Assembly (NCBI RefSeq): GCF_000241305.1
Contig: NZ_BAEH01000096.1
Coordinates: forward strand, 79,295 to 143,294
DNA from: Gordonia effusa NBRC 100432
Lineage (GTDB): Bacteria > Actinomycetota > Actinomycetes > Mycobacteriales > Mycobacteriaceae
DNA length: 64,000 nucleotides
Reading direction: 5' to 3'
Part shown: positions 47,048-56,307 of the stretch, in pieces
Layout of the letters: each line of letters begins with the position of its first letter
Position numbering within the stretch: position 1 is the first letter of the stretch
The notes under the pieces: model-generated
What the model saw: only the letters and a program-made list of their open reading frames with translations
Told to the model about the DNA's origin: nothing
Databases searched by the model: none
Made by a program: the position numbers and the translations under genes

Positions 47048-47081
47048 GCAGCCCGCCATCACCTCGGTGATGGCGGGCTGC
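47048..47081 (+). terminator. Terminator after rplQ
   Basis: GCAGCCCGCCATCACC at 47048-47063 and its perfect complement at 47066-47081, a long G+C-rich stem with a tiny loop, followed by GCTGCTTTG. Lies 27 bases past the rplQ stop and ends the alpha-operon transcript; truA then needs its own promoter in the following 170 bases, which I cannot pinpoint. Confidence 0.8.
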
Positions 47082-47250
47082 GCTGCTTTGATCCGCGAAT
47101 GTGGTTGCAGCGCAATGTGTTGGAGCATTCGCCTCATCCATCCCAGTCGAGTGTTGCCAGGACATCGAAGTGACCGCTGATTGCGGCAGATAGGCTGAGT
47201 CGAGTGGGTCCGCGCGGACCTACAACTCCTCTCCCGGAAAGGCCCTTGGC

Positions 47251-48084
47251 GTGCGCATCCGCATCGACGTCGGCTACGACGGAACCGACTTCGCCGGCTG
47301 GGCACGTCAGCCCGGCCAGCGAACGGTATGCGAAGTCGTGGAAGAGCATCTCGCGACGATTTTGCGCGTCCCCGTTCGGCTGACAGTCGCCGGACGTACC
47401 GATGCCGGAGTCCACGCGAGCGGGCAAGTCGCTCATTTCGACGTCGTCGATGAAGTCTTGGACGCCCGCTCGATAGCCGGCGAGCCTGCGAATCTCGTTC
47501 GGCGCCTTGCCAAGATGTTGCCGGACGACGTCCGGGTCAAGAGCGCGACCCGGGTGAGCGGCGACTTCGATGCACGGTTCTCGGCACTCCGCCGCCACTA
47601 CGTGTACCGATTGACCGATGCGCTTTTCGGTGCCGAGCCGACGTCGGCGCGGACGACCGCCGAGTGGAATCGCCCCCTGGATGTCGACTTGATGAATGCA
47701 GCGTCGGAAAAGCTGTTGGGACTCAACGACTTTGCGGCCTTTTGTCGACGTCGAGAGGGAGCGACCACTATTCGTGATCTGCAGCGCTTCACCTGGGAGC
47801 GCGACGCCGATGGCGTACTGATCGGCCGAGTGAGTGCGGATGCGTTCTGCTGGTCGATGGTGCGTTCACTGGTGGGGGCGGTTGCCTCAGTTGGGGATTC
47901 GCGTCGAAGCGTGCAGTGGTGCGCGGATTTGCTGGACGAACGTTCGCGAAGCGCGCAGGTACCGGTGGCGCAGGCCCGGGGATTGTGTCTTGTCGGTGTC
48001 GACTATCCGAATGACACTGAGCTGGCCGCGCGCAATGAGATCACCAGGGATGTCCGGTCCCCATCGTCGGGATGCTGTTCTTAG
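47251..48084 (+). CDS. truA: tRNA pseudouridine synthase A
   Basis: 277 residues from GTG. N-terminal [26 protein letters not shown] and the catalytic Asp in [16 protein letters not shown]. Makes pseudouridine at tRNA positions 38-40. Follows rplQ in many bacteria. Slightly long C-terminus (GCCS ending). Confidence 0.97.
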   Translation: MRIRIDVGYDGTDFAGWARQPGQRTVCEVVEEHLATILRVPVRLTVAGRTDAGVHASGQVAHFDVVDEVLDARSIAGEPANLVRRLAKMLPDDVRVKSATRVSGDFDARFSALRRHYVYRLTDALFGAEPTSARTTAEWNRPLDVDLMNAASEKLLGLNDFAAFCRRREGATTIRDLQRFTWERDADGVLIGRVSADAFCWSMVRSLVGAVASVGDSRRSVQWCADLLDERSRSAQVPVAQARGLCLVGVDYPNDTELAARNEITRDVRSPSSGCCS

Positions 48085-48093
48085 GCGGAGGCG

Positions 48094-48522
48094 TTAGGCC
48101 AGTGCGCGTGCGTAGTTGACGCGATTGGAGATGTCCATCATGGTCGCCGGACTGCGCGCGGGAATGTTGGCGACGTATGTCATCCCGTTGACGCCGCGAA
48201 CCATGACCTGAATGTATCCGACGGTCTGGCGGTCCTTCATCAGCAGGAAGAACAGGCTGAACGCACAGATGAGAAAGAATCCCACCAGCGCCAGAACCAG
48301 GCCGGTCTGCGAGATTCGCTCGGTGGTCATCGACATATCGGCTACTGTCCACTGGGCGCCCGCGGTGGGAAAGGTACCCGACGGAGTGATGACGTATGAC
48401 TGCGTGCAGGTAATTTCGCCGATGCTAACCAATGGCTGCTCGGTACCCCGCGGCTGCGGGAAACCGGGGTTGCTCGCGAAATTGGGGCCGCTCGCTGGGT
48501 CATTTGGCCAGGCATCGGTCAT
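48094..48522 (-). CDS. Hypothetical single-TM protein
   Basis: 142 residues from ATG (MTDAWPNDP). Pro/Asn-rich N-terminus, a beta-like segment containing SIGEITCTQSYVITPSGT, one or two hydrophobic helices around 84-104 (GLVLALVGFFLICAFSLFFLLM) and a short C-terminal part ending NYARALA. Not a family I can name. Convergent with truA; its stop is nine bases away. Confidence 0.75.
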   Translation of the reverse strand: MTDAWPNDPASGPNFASNPGFPQPRGTEQPLVSIGEITCTQSYVITPSGTFPTAGAQWTVADMSMTTERISQTGLVLALVGFFLICAFSLFFLLMKDRQTVGYIQVMVRGVNGMTYVANIPARSPATMMDISNRVNYARALA

Positions 48523-48562
48523 GGCAGGTATCGTCTCACACCCTTTGGCGCGAAGTGCGTTT

Positions 48563-49642
48563 CTACGTCGCGCTCCGTTCGGCGTCGAGCACCTCGAGTA
48601 CCGCGTCGACGGTCTCGACATCGCCGGCCAACGTCGTAGATTGCCTGCCGTTGGTAAGCATTGCGCGCCACGCGACCGCGTCGAACGGTGTTGCCCGCGT
48701 TGTCGACACAAAATCGGTGATCAGATCGGCGAACCGCTTCGGGTCGTCCCGAAACGGGAAATGGCCACTTCCGCTGAATGTTTCGAGTCGCGAGTGGCCG
48801 ATCGCCGCATGCGCGAGCAGTGCGTGCTGATAGGGGATCACGGCATCCTCATCGCCCCAGACGATTAGTACCGGCACCAGCGCGGTGAGATAGCTGCGAT
48901 CGAGCATCGTGACAATCTGTCCGCGCCAGTCCACCACGGACCGAAGGGTTCGCTGGAAGGCCGCGCGCGCAGATGAATCGGTAAGCCCGGACAGTATCCG
49001 GATGAGGTCGGGATGATCACCGAAGTGATATGACGGCGAATAGGTCGGGAATCGGGTGCTGACCGGCGTGGCCGCGGCCAATTGCGCCGCCCGATCCACC
49101 AGAGCGAGCGCGCCGGGGAAGCGAAGCAGGCTCAACATCTGCGGGGCGAACGGTAGTGACGCCGCCCGCAGCGCGGGCGAGACGTCGCGGGTGACACCGC
49201 CGGCCGCTACGAGCACCAGGCGAGACACCATCCGCGGAAACTGATAGCAGAATTGCATTGCGACGCCGCCACCGAGCGAATGTCCGACGACAGTGACCTG
49301 CTCGTATCCGAGAACCGACAGCAGGTCGCGGATGCCGTTGGCGAAGGCCGCGACAGAATAGTCGGCGCGCGGTTTGTCGGACTGCCCGTGGCCGAGCAGA
49401 TCAGGCGCGATCACCGTGTGATCGTGTGCGAGTATGCCGATGATCTGATCCCACGTCGACGAATTGTCGCCGATGCCGTGAATCAGAACCACGACCGGCC
49501 CGCTGCCCGCGATGCGATAGGCGCGTCGGTACCCGTGCACGGTCCGATACTCCACCCGGATTTCGGGTTCGATCACGGTGTCAGCGTCGGGAACAGCGCG
49601 CAGCGAACGGCTAGTCGTGTCCTGCGCGGTAGGGACCTTCAT
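48563..49642 (-). CDS. Alpha/beta hydrolase
   Basis: 359 residues, ATG start. Oxyanion HG motif LIHGIGDNSSTW near 53-64, nucleophile elbow GHSLGGG near 120, Asp in VWGDEDAVIP near 280 and His in SGSGHFPF near 308, so the triad is complete. Resembles mycobacterial Rv2715-type hydrolases; substrate not known. No signal peptide. Forty bases from the 142-residue gene on the same strand, so possibly cotranscribed with it. Confidence 0.88.
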   Translation of the reverse strand: MKVPTAQDTTSRSLRAVPDADTVIEPEIRVEYRTVHGYRRAYRIAGSGPVVVLIHGIGDNSSTWDQIIGILAHDHTVIAPDLLGHGQSDKPRADYSVAAFANGIRDLLSVLGYEQVTVVGHSLGGGVAMQFCYQFPRMVSRLVLVAAGGVTRDVSPALRAASLPFAPQMLSLLRFPGALALVDRAAQLAAATPVSTRFPTYSPSYHFGDHPDLIRILSGLTDSSARAAFQRTLRSVVDWRGQIVTMLDRSYLTALVPVLIVWGDEDAVIPYQHALLAHAAIGHSRLETFSGSGHFPFRDDPKRFADLITDFVSTTRATPFDAVAWRAMLTNGRQSTTLAGDVETVDAVLEVLDAERSAT

Positions 49643-49797
49643 CAGTCTCTCCAGTCCTTCATGATGTGCGCCCAGTCACAGGAGAAATGACGTAGCGACA
49701 ACCATCTGGTTGTAGCCGAGTTAACCTCAGATGCCGTCTGCGCGCGCGTCGAGTTGCACAGTGTTAACGCAGCGTGGGCGTGGTTACGCTGGAATTG
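49643..49797. promoter_or_regulatory. Divergent region with a 6-bp-arm palindrome
   Basis: Separates the hydrolase and DedA genes. ACAACC-ATCT-GGTTGT at 49698-49713 is a perfect palindrome about 55 bases upstream of the hydrolase start and could be an operator; no promoter is clear enough to name. Confidence 0.35.
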
Positions 49798-50469
49798 ATG
49801 AATCCATTCGAGATCAACGACTTCCTGGCCACCGGTGGCCTGATCGCATTATGCGTGTTGATATTCGTCGAGACCGGTCTACTCGTCGGATTCATCTTTC
49901 CGGGGGACTCGGTGCTGTTCACCGCCGGTGTGCTGATCGCCTCACCGGATCCGTTTACGCCGCTGTGGCTCGCGTGCCTGCTGGTGTCGGTGTCGGCGGC
50001 GTTGGGCGATCAATGCGGCTACTTCATCGGACGGCGACTGGGTCGCGGCATGCTGCAAGGCCGGTTGATGAAAATGATCGGCGCCGAGCCGTTGGAGAAG
50101 ACACACCGATACTTCGAGCGCTACGGTCCGCTGACCGTATTCTTCGCCCGGTTCATCGGTGTGGTTCGCACATTGACACCTCCGGTCGCCGGCTTCACCG
50201 GTATGGCGCACCGAACTTTCACCCTCTTCAGCGTGCTCGGTAGCTTCACCTGGGCCGGAGGGATCATCCTGCTCGGATATTTTCTCGGCCAGGTGGCCTT
50301 GATCCGCGACCACCTCGATCTGCTGATCTTGGCATCGGTCGGCACCATCGTGATACCCGTGTCGATCCACCTATTCCGACGCTGGCGCGCTCTGCGTCGG
50401 GAAGCCCGGGCCCCGCTAGGCCTGGCGGACCGGCCCACCGCCGAAGTCGTCGGCGATGACCGCGGCTAA
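49798..50469 (+). CDS. DedA-family membrane protein
   Basis: 223 residues from ATG (a GTG lies 24 bases upstream). DedA features: ETGLLVGFIFPGDSVLFTAGVL near the N-terminus, LGDQCGYFIGRRLG, and the ARFIGVVRTLTPPVAGFTGM signature with the conserved Arg residues. DedA proteins are undecaprenyl-phosphate or lipid scramblase-like in other bacteria. Its last 54 bases overlap, in convergent orientation, the 3' end of the EspI-like gene. Confidence 0.93.
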   Translation: MNPFEINDFLATGGLIALCVLIFVETGLLVGFIFPGDSVLFTAGVLIASPDPFTPLWLACLLVSVSAALGDQCGYFIGRRLGRGMLQGRLMKMIGAEPLEKTHRYFERYGPLTVFFARFIGVVRTLTPPVAGFTGMAHRTFTLFSVLGSFTWAGGIILLGYFLGQVALIRDHLDLLILASVGTIVIPVSIHLFRRWRALRREARAPLGLADRPTAEVVGDDRG

Positions 50470-51681
50470 CTCCAGCAGCGCCGTTCGTGTCGGCTTGCCG
50501 ACCAGCTCCAAATCGACGTCGGATCCTTCGGCCAGGTGATCGTCGAACGGGATGGCCTGCACCGCGCGGCAGCGGGATAGGAAGTGGGCGGCGAGCTGCT
50601 CGGTGTCGATGGTGGACGAACCAGGTCGCGACGAACTGAGCACGAGGACCGACCGGGGCACCAGGTGCCCGTAGCCGTGGGCCTCGAGCCAGTCCAGGGT
50701 GGCACTGGCACTGCGCGCGCCATCGAGTGCGGGCGAACTGACCAATACGAGCGCGTTCGCGGAGTTGAGTACGCCACGCATCGCGGAGTGGCTCAGACCG
50801 GTCCCGCAGTCGGTGATGATGATGTTGTAGAAGCGTTGGAGAATTTCCATTACGCCCTGGTACTCGTCCTCGTTGAACGCTTCGGCCATCGCCGGATCCC
50901 GTTCGGAGGCAAGCACTTCCAGTCGACTCGGCGCTTGCGAGGTGTGGGCACGAACATCCGAATAGCGGTTGACGGATTTGTCTGCGAGCAGGTCGCGCAC
51001 CGTCGAATTGGTCTGTTGTGGAATGCGCTGGCCCAGCGTCCCCAAGTCGGGGTTCGCGTCGACGGCGATGACACGGTCGCCGCGTAGCGAGGCGAAAGTG
51101 GAGCCGAGGCCGACCGTGGTGGTGGTCTTGCCGACGCCGCCCTTGAGCGACAGCACCGCGATGCGGTAATCGCCGCGCACCGGACGATTGACTCGTTCGA
51201 CCAGGTGCTGATGGTTGATTTCGGCCGGCGATTCGCCCGGATTGACCCGGCCGCCGGTCACCCGGTGCAGTGCGCGCCGCCAGCCGTGAGCGGGCGCCTT
51301 GCGGGCCTTGCGGAGCAATGTCGCTTCATCGAGGTTGGGTGGAGCGGGCGGCTGCTGTGCGGGCACGAAGCCGGGATTGGGCGTGAATTGCGGTCCCGGC
51401 TGCTGTGTGGGCGCGGGTGTGGGACCCGGAACGAACTGGCCCGGCGGGGGACCGTACTGAACCGGTGGCGCCTGCTGAACCGGCGGCGCCTGCTGCGGCT
51501 GCTGCGGTGGCGGGGCCTGCTGAATTGGAGGCGCCTGCGGTTGCTGCGGCACCGAATGCTGGCCATAGGCGTTCGGCGGGGCGGCTTGCCCGTTGCTGCC
51601 TTGACTCTGTAGCCAAGGTGGCAGCGACGCATCGGTCGCCGGTGCGGCGGCTGGCGCGCCGGTCTGCTCATCGTTGGTCAC
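50416..51681 (-). CDS. EspI-like MinD/ParA-type ATPase
   Basis: 421 residues from GTG after GGGGGAA. Residues 1-115 are Pro/Gln/Ala-rich (about ten PPVQQAP-like units), then a MinD-type ATPase: deviant Walker A KGGVGKTTT near 178-186, switch I VIAVDANPDLGTL, and Walker B IIITDCGTG. The Pro/Gln-rich lead plus MinD domain is the layout of EspI (Rv3876) of ESX-1, which regulates secretion when ATP is low. The ESX substrate genes follow 2 kb downstream on the other strand. Confidence 0.88.
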   Translation of the reverse strand: MTNDEQTGAPAAAPATDASLPPWLQSQGSNGQAAPPNAYGQHSVPQQPQAPPIQQAPPPQQPQQAPPVQQAPPVQYGPPPGQFVPGPTPAPTQQPGPQFTPNPGFVPAQQPPAPPNLDEATLLRKARKAPAHGWRRALHRVTGGRVNPGESPAEINHQHLVERVNRPVRGDYRIAVLSLKGGVGKTTTTVGLGSTFASLRGDRVIAVDANPDLGTLGQRIPQQTNSTVRDLLADKSVNRYSDVRAHTSQAPSRLEVLASERDPAMAEAFNEDEYQGVMEILQRFYNIIITDCGTGLSHSAMRGVLNSANALVLVSSPALDGARSASATLDWLEAHGYGHLVPRSVLVLSSSRPGSSTIDTEQLAAHFLSRCRAVQAIPFDDHLAEGSDVDLELVGKPTRTALLELAAVIADDFGGGPVRQA

Positions 51682-51760
51682 GATTCCCCCTGAACACGGA
51701 AATAGTTTTGACGGCCTGAGTGTAGCCGTTTAGACCGACAGCGCGATTCGGCGGCGAACC

Positions 51761-51788
51761 TTGGAACAAAATCCATTATTTGTTCCAA
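51761..51788. promoter_or_regulatory. Palindromic operator candidate upstream of the acyl-CoA synthetase gene
   Basis: TTGGAACAAA at 51761-51770 and its complement TTTGTTCCAA at 51779-51788 with an eight-base AT-rich centre, a 28-bp perfect-arm palindrome of TetR-operator size. It lies 41 bases before the GTG of the fadD gene and 79 bases from the EspI-like start, so it could control either gene. A fatty-acid-responsive repressor is inference. Confidence 0.6.
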
Positions 51789-51829
51789 AGCTATTCCCAC
51801 CTGCTATGTGATGGGGTGTACTACCAAGC

Positions 51830-53599
51830 GTGACTAGCGACACAACAACACACGCGCCCATCACCGCCTCGTCAATGATTCGCGGTGTCTGGCAGATGCG
51901 CCACGACCTACCGATGATCGCCCGCCAACTGCCGGTAATGGCGAACCACAACCCGGACCGGAAATGGACCATCGGCTTGGCGTTCGCGAAAGCTGCTGCG
52001 GCACAAGCTGATCGGCCGTTCTTACGGACTGCCGACGCAAGTTGGTCGTACGGCGAATGTAATCGTCGAGCCAATCGGTGGGCGGCAGTCCTATCCTCGC
52101 GGGGCGTCCGGCAGGGCGATGTCGTGGCTATCGCGGCGCATAACAGTCCTGACGTGGTGATCGCGATGCTCGCCGTCGTGAAACTCGGTGCCGTAGCGGG
52201 AATGATCAACTACAACCAGCCCGGCGACGCGCTCAGTCACAGTTTCGGATTGCTCGCGGCCGCGAATCAGGCCGGTGCCGACGCCACCATTCTGGTCCTA
52301 CACGACGACGCCACCGCCGACAGTTTGGCCAGCGTCAACCCGGAATCGGCCAAGGTGTCCGGGCTGTCCTTCGCCGATCTCGACCTCGCCGCTGACGATC
52401 TCGCGAGCCGCGACGGTTCGGCCAATGCCAACCCGACGATCACCACCACCCTGACCGCCGGCAGTCCGGCCTATTACATCTTCACCTCGGGCACTACCGG
52501 CTGGCCGAAAGCCAGCATCATGAGCCACTCGCGATGGCAGGCCGCGATGGCCGGTATCGGCGGCGCCGGAATTCGGCTGCGGCGCGACGACGTCATGTAC
52601 GTGGCGTTGCCGTTCTATCACAACAATGCGCTGACCATCTCGATCGCTTCTGCTCTCACCGCGGGCGCCTGCCTGGCTGTCGGCCAAAAGTTTTCGGCAT
52701 CGCGGTTCTGGGATGACGTCATCGCCAACGATGCGACAGCGTTTTGCTATATCGGTGAATTGTGCCGCTACCTGTTGGCCCAGCCGCCCAAGCCGACCGA
52801 TAGGGCCCACCGGGTGCGATTGGTCGCTGGCAACGGTCTGCGCCCGGAGATCTGGGATGAGTTCGCCGAGCGGTTCGGCATCACCCGGATCGTCGAACTC
52901 TATGCCGCCAGCGAGTCGAATATCGGTTTCATCAACATCTTTGGTCAGTCCAAGACCGCTGGTTTCTGTCCGCTCTCGTACTCGGTGGTCAAGGCGGACG
53001 AGGAGACCGGGCAGCCGGTACGCACCGCCAGCGGACGAGTTATTAAGGTGCCCAAGGGAACTCCGGGTCTGCTGCTCGGTCAGATCAACGACCGCGCGCG
53101 GATCGACGGCTACACCGACCCGAAGGCGACCGAGACCAAGATCGTCCGAGATGCGTTCAAGGCCGGCGACGCCTACTTCAACACCGGAGATCTGGTGGTG
53201 GAGCAGGGATTCCGGCACATCGCGTTTGTCGATCGGCTCGGCGACACATTCCGCTGGAAGGGCGAGAACGTCGCGACCACCGAGGTGGAGGCAGCGCTCA
53301 ATGCGGTCCCGGGTATTTCGGCGTCGGTGGTGTACGGGGTGGAAATCCCGGGAGCCGATGGACGGGCCGGGATGGCAGCGATTGTGGTCGACGATGATTT
53401 CGATCCGATCGCGCTCGCCGCCGCCGTTCGCGAGCGGCTGCCGCACTACGCCGTGCCGCTGTATTTGCGCGTGGTCACCGAGCTCGCCCATACGTCGACC
53501 TTCAAGAACGTACGCACAGAACTGCGCAAACAGGGATATCTGGAGGCGGGCGACGATCAGGTGTACACGCTCGCCGACGAAGGGTACGTTCGCGCCTAA
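51830..53599 (+). CDS. Long-chain acyl-CoA synthetase, FadD6/FATP-type
   Basis: 589 residues from GTG. AMP-binding core YYIFTSGTTGWPKASIMSH (about 218-236), VELYAASESNIGF (A5 motif), NTGDLVVEQGFRHIAFVDRLGDTFRWKGENVATTEVE (A7-A8), as in fatty-acid-transport-protein-type synthetases with FadD6. The C-terminal catalytic Lys position lies in STFKNVRTELRKQGY. The N-terminal 50 residues include an amphipathic stretch (VWQMRHDLPMIARQLP) for membrane association. Activates long-chain fatty acids to acyl-CoA. Confidence 0.93.
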   Translation: MTSDTTTHAPITASSMIRGVWQMRHDLPMIARQLPVMANHNPDRKWTIGLAFAKAAAAQADRPFLRTADASWSYGECNRRANRWAAVLSSRGVRQGDVVAIAAHNSPDVVIAMLAVVKLGAVAGMINYNQPGDALSHSFGLLAAANQAGADATILVLHDDATADSLASVNPESAKVSGLSFADLDLAADDLASRDGSANANPTITTTLTAGSPAYYIFTSGTTGWPKASIMSHSRWQAAMAGIGGAGIRLRRDDVMYVALPFYHNNALTISIASALTAGACLAVGQKFSASRFWDDVIANDATAFCYIGELCRYLLAQPPKPTDRAHRVRLVAGNGLRPEIWDEFAERFGITRIVELYAASESNIGFINIFGQSKTAGFCPLSYSVVKADEETGQPVRTASGRVIKVPKGTPGLLLGQINDRARIDGYTDPKATETKIVRDAFKAGDAYFNTGDLVVEQGFRHIAFVDRLGDTFRWKGENVATTEVEAALNAVPGISASVVYGVEIPGADGRAGMAAIVVDDDFDPIALAAAVRERLPHYAVPLYLRVVTELAHTSTFKNVRTELRKQGYLEAGDDQVYTLADEGYVRA

Positions 53600-53692
53600 A
53601 TTGGCCGCACAAGAATTGGGTGGAACCAAACGCCGCGTCACTGCGTCCAAGTAGGTACAGGTCACCGATGAGGTGCGTACCGAGGGGGATGT

Positions 53693-54013
53693 ATGGACAG
53701 CAGCTCTGTGCTCGACGCCGCGCGAATGCCGTCGCGGGCCCGATCGCGATCGGGAACCATCGCGGTTACCACCACCCCGGCGGGTCTGCCGACGTCGATC
53801 ACCATCGACGACGCTGAACTGCGCCGTGACCCTGACCGCCTGGCGGCACAGATTCTCGCGCTGTGCCGTCAGGCGGCGCTCGCCGCCGGCATCCGGTTGC
53901 GAGAAGAACTGAGCCGTAACGGTTTCGGCGCCGATTCGCTGGCCTCGACCGGATTGCCGACGGTCGATGACCTGGCTGCCGCTGAGCGCGCCGCCGACCT
54001 CGCGAAGCTGTAG
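53693..54013 (+). CDS. ESX-cassette protein 1, unnamed small protein
   Basis: 106 residues; ATG after GAGGGGG. Predicted as one beta layer (GTIAVTTTPAGLPTSITIDDAELRR) followed by a long helix (PDRLAAQILALCRQAALAAGIRLREELSR), a pattern close to the YbaB/EbfC-like fold of EspD/EspL. I do not recognise a named ESX gene. First of six closely spaced genes that end in the WXG100 pair, so it is likely to be an accessory or chaperone. Confidence 0.72.
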   Translation: MDSSSVLDAARMPSRARSRSGTIAVTTTPAGLPTSITIDDAELRRDPDRLAAQILALCRQAALAAGIRLREELSRNGFGADSLASTGLPTVDDLAAAERAADLAKL

Positions 54014-54021
54014 GAGTAGCG

Positions 54022-54360
54022 ATGGCGCGGGCAATGGACGAACTCGAAGCGCGGGCACAATGCCAACTCGACGCGCTCTACGGGGTGCAAGAGCGAATCG
54101 GCGAGGTCAGGACTGTCGAAGGATCCGCCGACGGCTGTGTGCGGGTAGAGGTCGACGGTGCGGGAGGTCTTGTGGGGCTGAGGTTTTCGCCGACGGCACC
54201 GCGACTGGGTGCGGACGCGTTGGCGACAGTGATTGTCGAGACCGCCACCCGGGCGGCCCATCGGGCTCTATCAGAGCGCGCGGTCATCACCGCAGACTTC
54301 GTCGAGCGATTCACCGACTTGATCTCTTGCACGACAACACAATCCGACCCGAGGAACTGA
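54022..54360 (+). CDS. YbaB/EbfC-family protein, EspL/EspD-like
   Basis: 112 residues; ATG after TAGGAG, eight bases from the previous stop. Helix-strand-helix plan of the family: MDELEARAQCQLDALYGVQERIGEV, then VEVDGAGGLVGLRFSP and a C-terminal helix ATVIVETATRAAHRAL. YbaB-like proteins occur in ESX loci (EspL, EspD) as stability factors for secreted substrates; in other settings the fold binds DNA. Confidence 0.8.
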   Translation: MARAMDELEARAQCQLDALYGVQERIGEVRTVEGSADGCVRVEVDGAGGLVGLRFSPTAPRLGADALATVIVETATRAAHRALSERAVITADFVERFTDLISCTTTQSDPRN

Positions 54361-54361
54361 C

Positions 54362-54667
54362 ATGGACAAACTCACTATCTCTCCCGACGCGCTCGACGGC
54401 TATGCGAGCGCGACCGCGTCAACTGCCGCCCTCGTGGCCTCGGCCGGAACGGTCAACGCCGCCGCCAACACGTCGGCGATGGTCGCGGTTTTTGGTTTAA
54501 TCGGCCAGGAATTCCTTGCCGAATTCGCCTGCGCACAAGCGAATCACCTATTCGCGGTCGGAAGTCTCGCGGCAGTGCACGCCGGTACCGCGGCGACCGC
54601 TCTGGCCGGCGCCGCCGCCTATCGAGCCTCCGACGCCACCGGCGCGCTCGGGATAGGCGCACTCTGA
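54362..54667 (+). CDS. EspC/DUF2580-type ESX substrate
   Basis: 101 residues, starting one base after the previous stop. Begins MDKLTISPDALDGYASATAS, the opening typical of EspC-family (DUF2580, T7SS_ESX_EspC) proteins; Ala/Thr-rich helical hairpin with a central FGLIGQEFLAEFACAQANHL. In Mycobacterium tuberculosis EspC is cosecreted with EspA. Here too the next gene is a larger protein whose ATG lies in its stop codon. Confidence 0.78.
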   Translation: MDKLTISPDALDGYASATASTAALVASAGTVNAAANTSAMVAVFGLIGQEFLAEFACAQANHLFAVGSLAAVHAGTAATALAGAAAYRASDATGALGIGAL

Positions 54668-55926
54668 TGGACGAGCTGGGGAAGATACTCGACACCTCGG
54701 TGGCCGACGTCCTCGCCGGGCTGCGGCTGCCGCCGTTGCCGGCCCTGCCCACCTTGCCCGCGATCGACGGCTTACCGACGTTGCCTCCGTTGAATCTGGA
54801 CCTGATTCTCAAGCCGCTGACCGATTTGCTCGGCAGTTTCGGCACCGGAAATCTGTCTGCGGCACAGGTAGATCCGAGCAAGGTGCTCAGTGTGCTGTCC
54901 CAGTTGCTGGAATCGTCGTTGTCGATGGGGTCGGCAGCCTTTCGGGCTCTCGACGGCCTGTGGTCGGGGACGGCGGCCACATCGGCGACGGCCAAAACCA
55001 CCAAGACCGGAGCCGAGACCACCGCGTTAGCCACGCAGGGGAGCGGAATGTCGATCGACATTGGTGCTGCCGCAACCATTGTGGCCACCGGTCTGGCTAC
55101 CGTGCAGGGCATCGTCGTGAAGACAGTGGGGCTGTTGGTTTCGACGCTGCCGCTCATCACCACGCCCGTCGGTCAAGGCATAGCTCTTGGTTTCCTCACC
55201 ACCGGACTTGCCGAGGGCGCCGCTGCTGTCGCGGCAACTCGGGCCCAATTACTCGGTCCCACAACGCATATGGCTGCCAATGGAGCGCCGGTCAAAATAT
55301 CTGGCGCGCCGGCCAGTTCGACGACGTCCCCGTTTGCCGTCGCGGCGAACCTGCTCGACGCCATCGGGACCCCGGTGAAGGCGATGAGTACCTCGCTTAC
55401 CCAACTTCTCAGCACGGTCACGTCGACGACCGCCTCGCCCAACCAGAAGACACCGACGTCGACTAACACCAAGGGGGACAACGAAACCAAATGCGGTGAG
55501 GACCGCGGAGATGACAAATCGCCCGCGTCGACCCGGCCGGCGGCACTCGGCGGTTCAGGTCAGATCTCGCCCGGTGTGGTCCCGGCGGCACCGCTGTCGG
55601 CACGCCCGTCAACCGCGTCGATCACAACCGAACCGGCTTCTGCCACAACAGCTCCGAGTTCTCCGCGAGTCGCGCTGCCCACCGCGTCGGCGCTGCCGGG
55701 GGTCATGGCACCCATGGCCGCGGCAGGTGTGCGATCCGGCTCGGGTAGTGCCGCCGGGACGGTCGCCGACCACTTGATCAGTCAGGCGAACGGCGCACGG
55801 TTGGTCGGAGACGTCGACCCCGACGCCGCACCGGCCGTCATCGGTGATGCGCAGCCCGAACTTTCCGCAGCGGATATCGATCTCAGTTTGATCGAGGTCC
55901 AGTTCGACCCGTCGCTGCGGCTTTGA
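54667..55926 (+). CDS. Large ESX-associated protein (EspA-position, no clear homologue)
   Basis: 419 residues overlapping the EspC-like stop. N-terminal 60 residues contain repeated Leu-Pro (LRLPPLPALPTLPAIDGLPTLPPLN). A hydrophobic middle (about 135-190, e.g. LLVSTLPLITTPVGQGIALGF) is followed by a Thr/Ser/Ala/Pro-rich tail of about 200 residues. No signal peptide. By position behind the EspC-like gene it could be the EspA-like partner, but I see no EspA sequence similarity, so the assignment is by context only. Confidence 0.7.
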   Translation: MDELGKILDTSVADVLAGLRLPPLPALPTLPAIDGLPTLPPLNLDLILKPLTDLLGSFGTGNLSAAQVDPSKVLSVLSQLLESSLSMGSAAFRALDGLWSGTAATSATAKTTKTGAETTALATQGSGMSIDIGAAATIVATGLATVQGIVVKTVGLLVSTLPLITTPVGQGIALGFLTTGLAEGAAAVAATRAQLLGPTTHMAANGAPVKISGAPASSTTSPFAVAANLLDAIGTPVKAMSTSLTQLLSTVTSTTASPNQKTPTSTNTKGDNETKCGEDRGDDKSPASTRPAALGGSGQISPGVVPAAPLSARPSTASITTEPASATTAPSSPRVALPTASALPGVMAPMAAAGVRSGSGSAAGTVADHLISQANGARLVGDVDPDAAPAVIGDAQPELSAADIDLSLIEVQFDPSLRL

Positions 55927-55970
55927 TACCTGGCCGGGCGCCGCCCGACCGAGATGAAGGAGGAATATCC

Positions 55971-56282
55971 ATGCCCACTCAGGGACTCAACCTCGACGTG
56001 TCGACCGGTCTGGCCAGCACCAAATCGGTCGCCGGCCTCGTCGACGAAATGCAGCAGGTCATCCGCGCCATCCAGACGTCGTCAACCGAAGCGGTGTCGA
56101 TGTGGAAGGGCCGTGCGTCGTCTGCGTTCGACACGACGTCGGCTGACTGGAGTTCGTCGGCGACCAAGCTGCAATTGGCCCTCGACGACATCAAGGTGAA
56201 GCTGGCGTCGTCGTTCACCAATTACGGCGATCAGGACGATCAAGCCGCGGCGGGTTTCAGCGGCGGCAATCTCAACATCTGA
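55971..56282 (+). CDS. WXG100-family protein, EsxB/CFP-10-type
   Basis: 103 residues; ATG after AAGGAGG. Helical hairpin with the turn SMWKGRASSAFDTTSADW, WXG motif seen as W-K-G. Ends DQAAAGFSGGNLNI, a short tail where the ESX signal YxxxD/E of CFP-10 should be; F-T-N-Y-G-D-Q-D-D supplies a tyrosine with a downstream acid. Expected to pair with the next gene product and be exported by an ESX machine. Confidence 0.9.
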   Translation: MPTQGLNLDVSTGLASTKSVAGLVDEMQQVIRAIQTSSTEAVSMWKGRASSAFDTTSADWSSSATKLQLALDDIKVKLASSFTNYGDQDDQAAAGFSGGNLNI

Positions 56283-56307
56283 CATATCCTGAAAGGACAC
56301 TCTCGCA

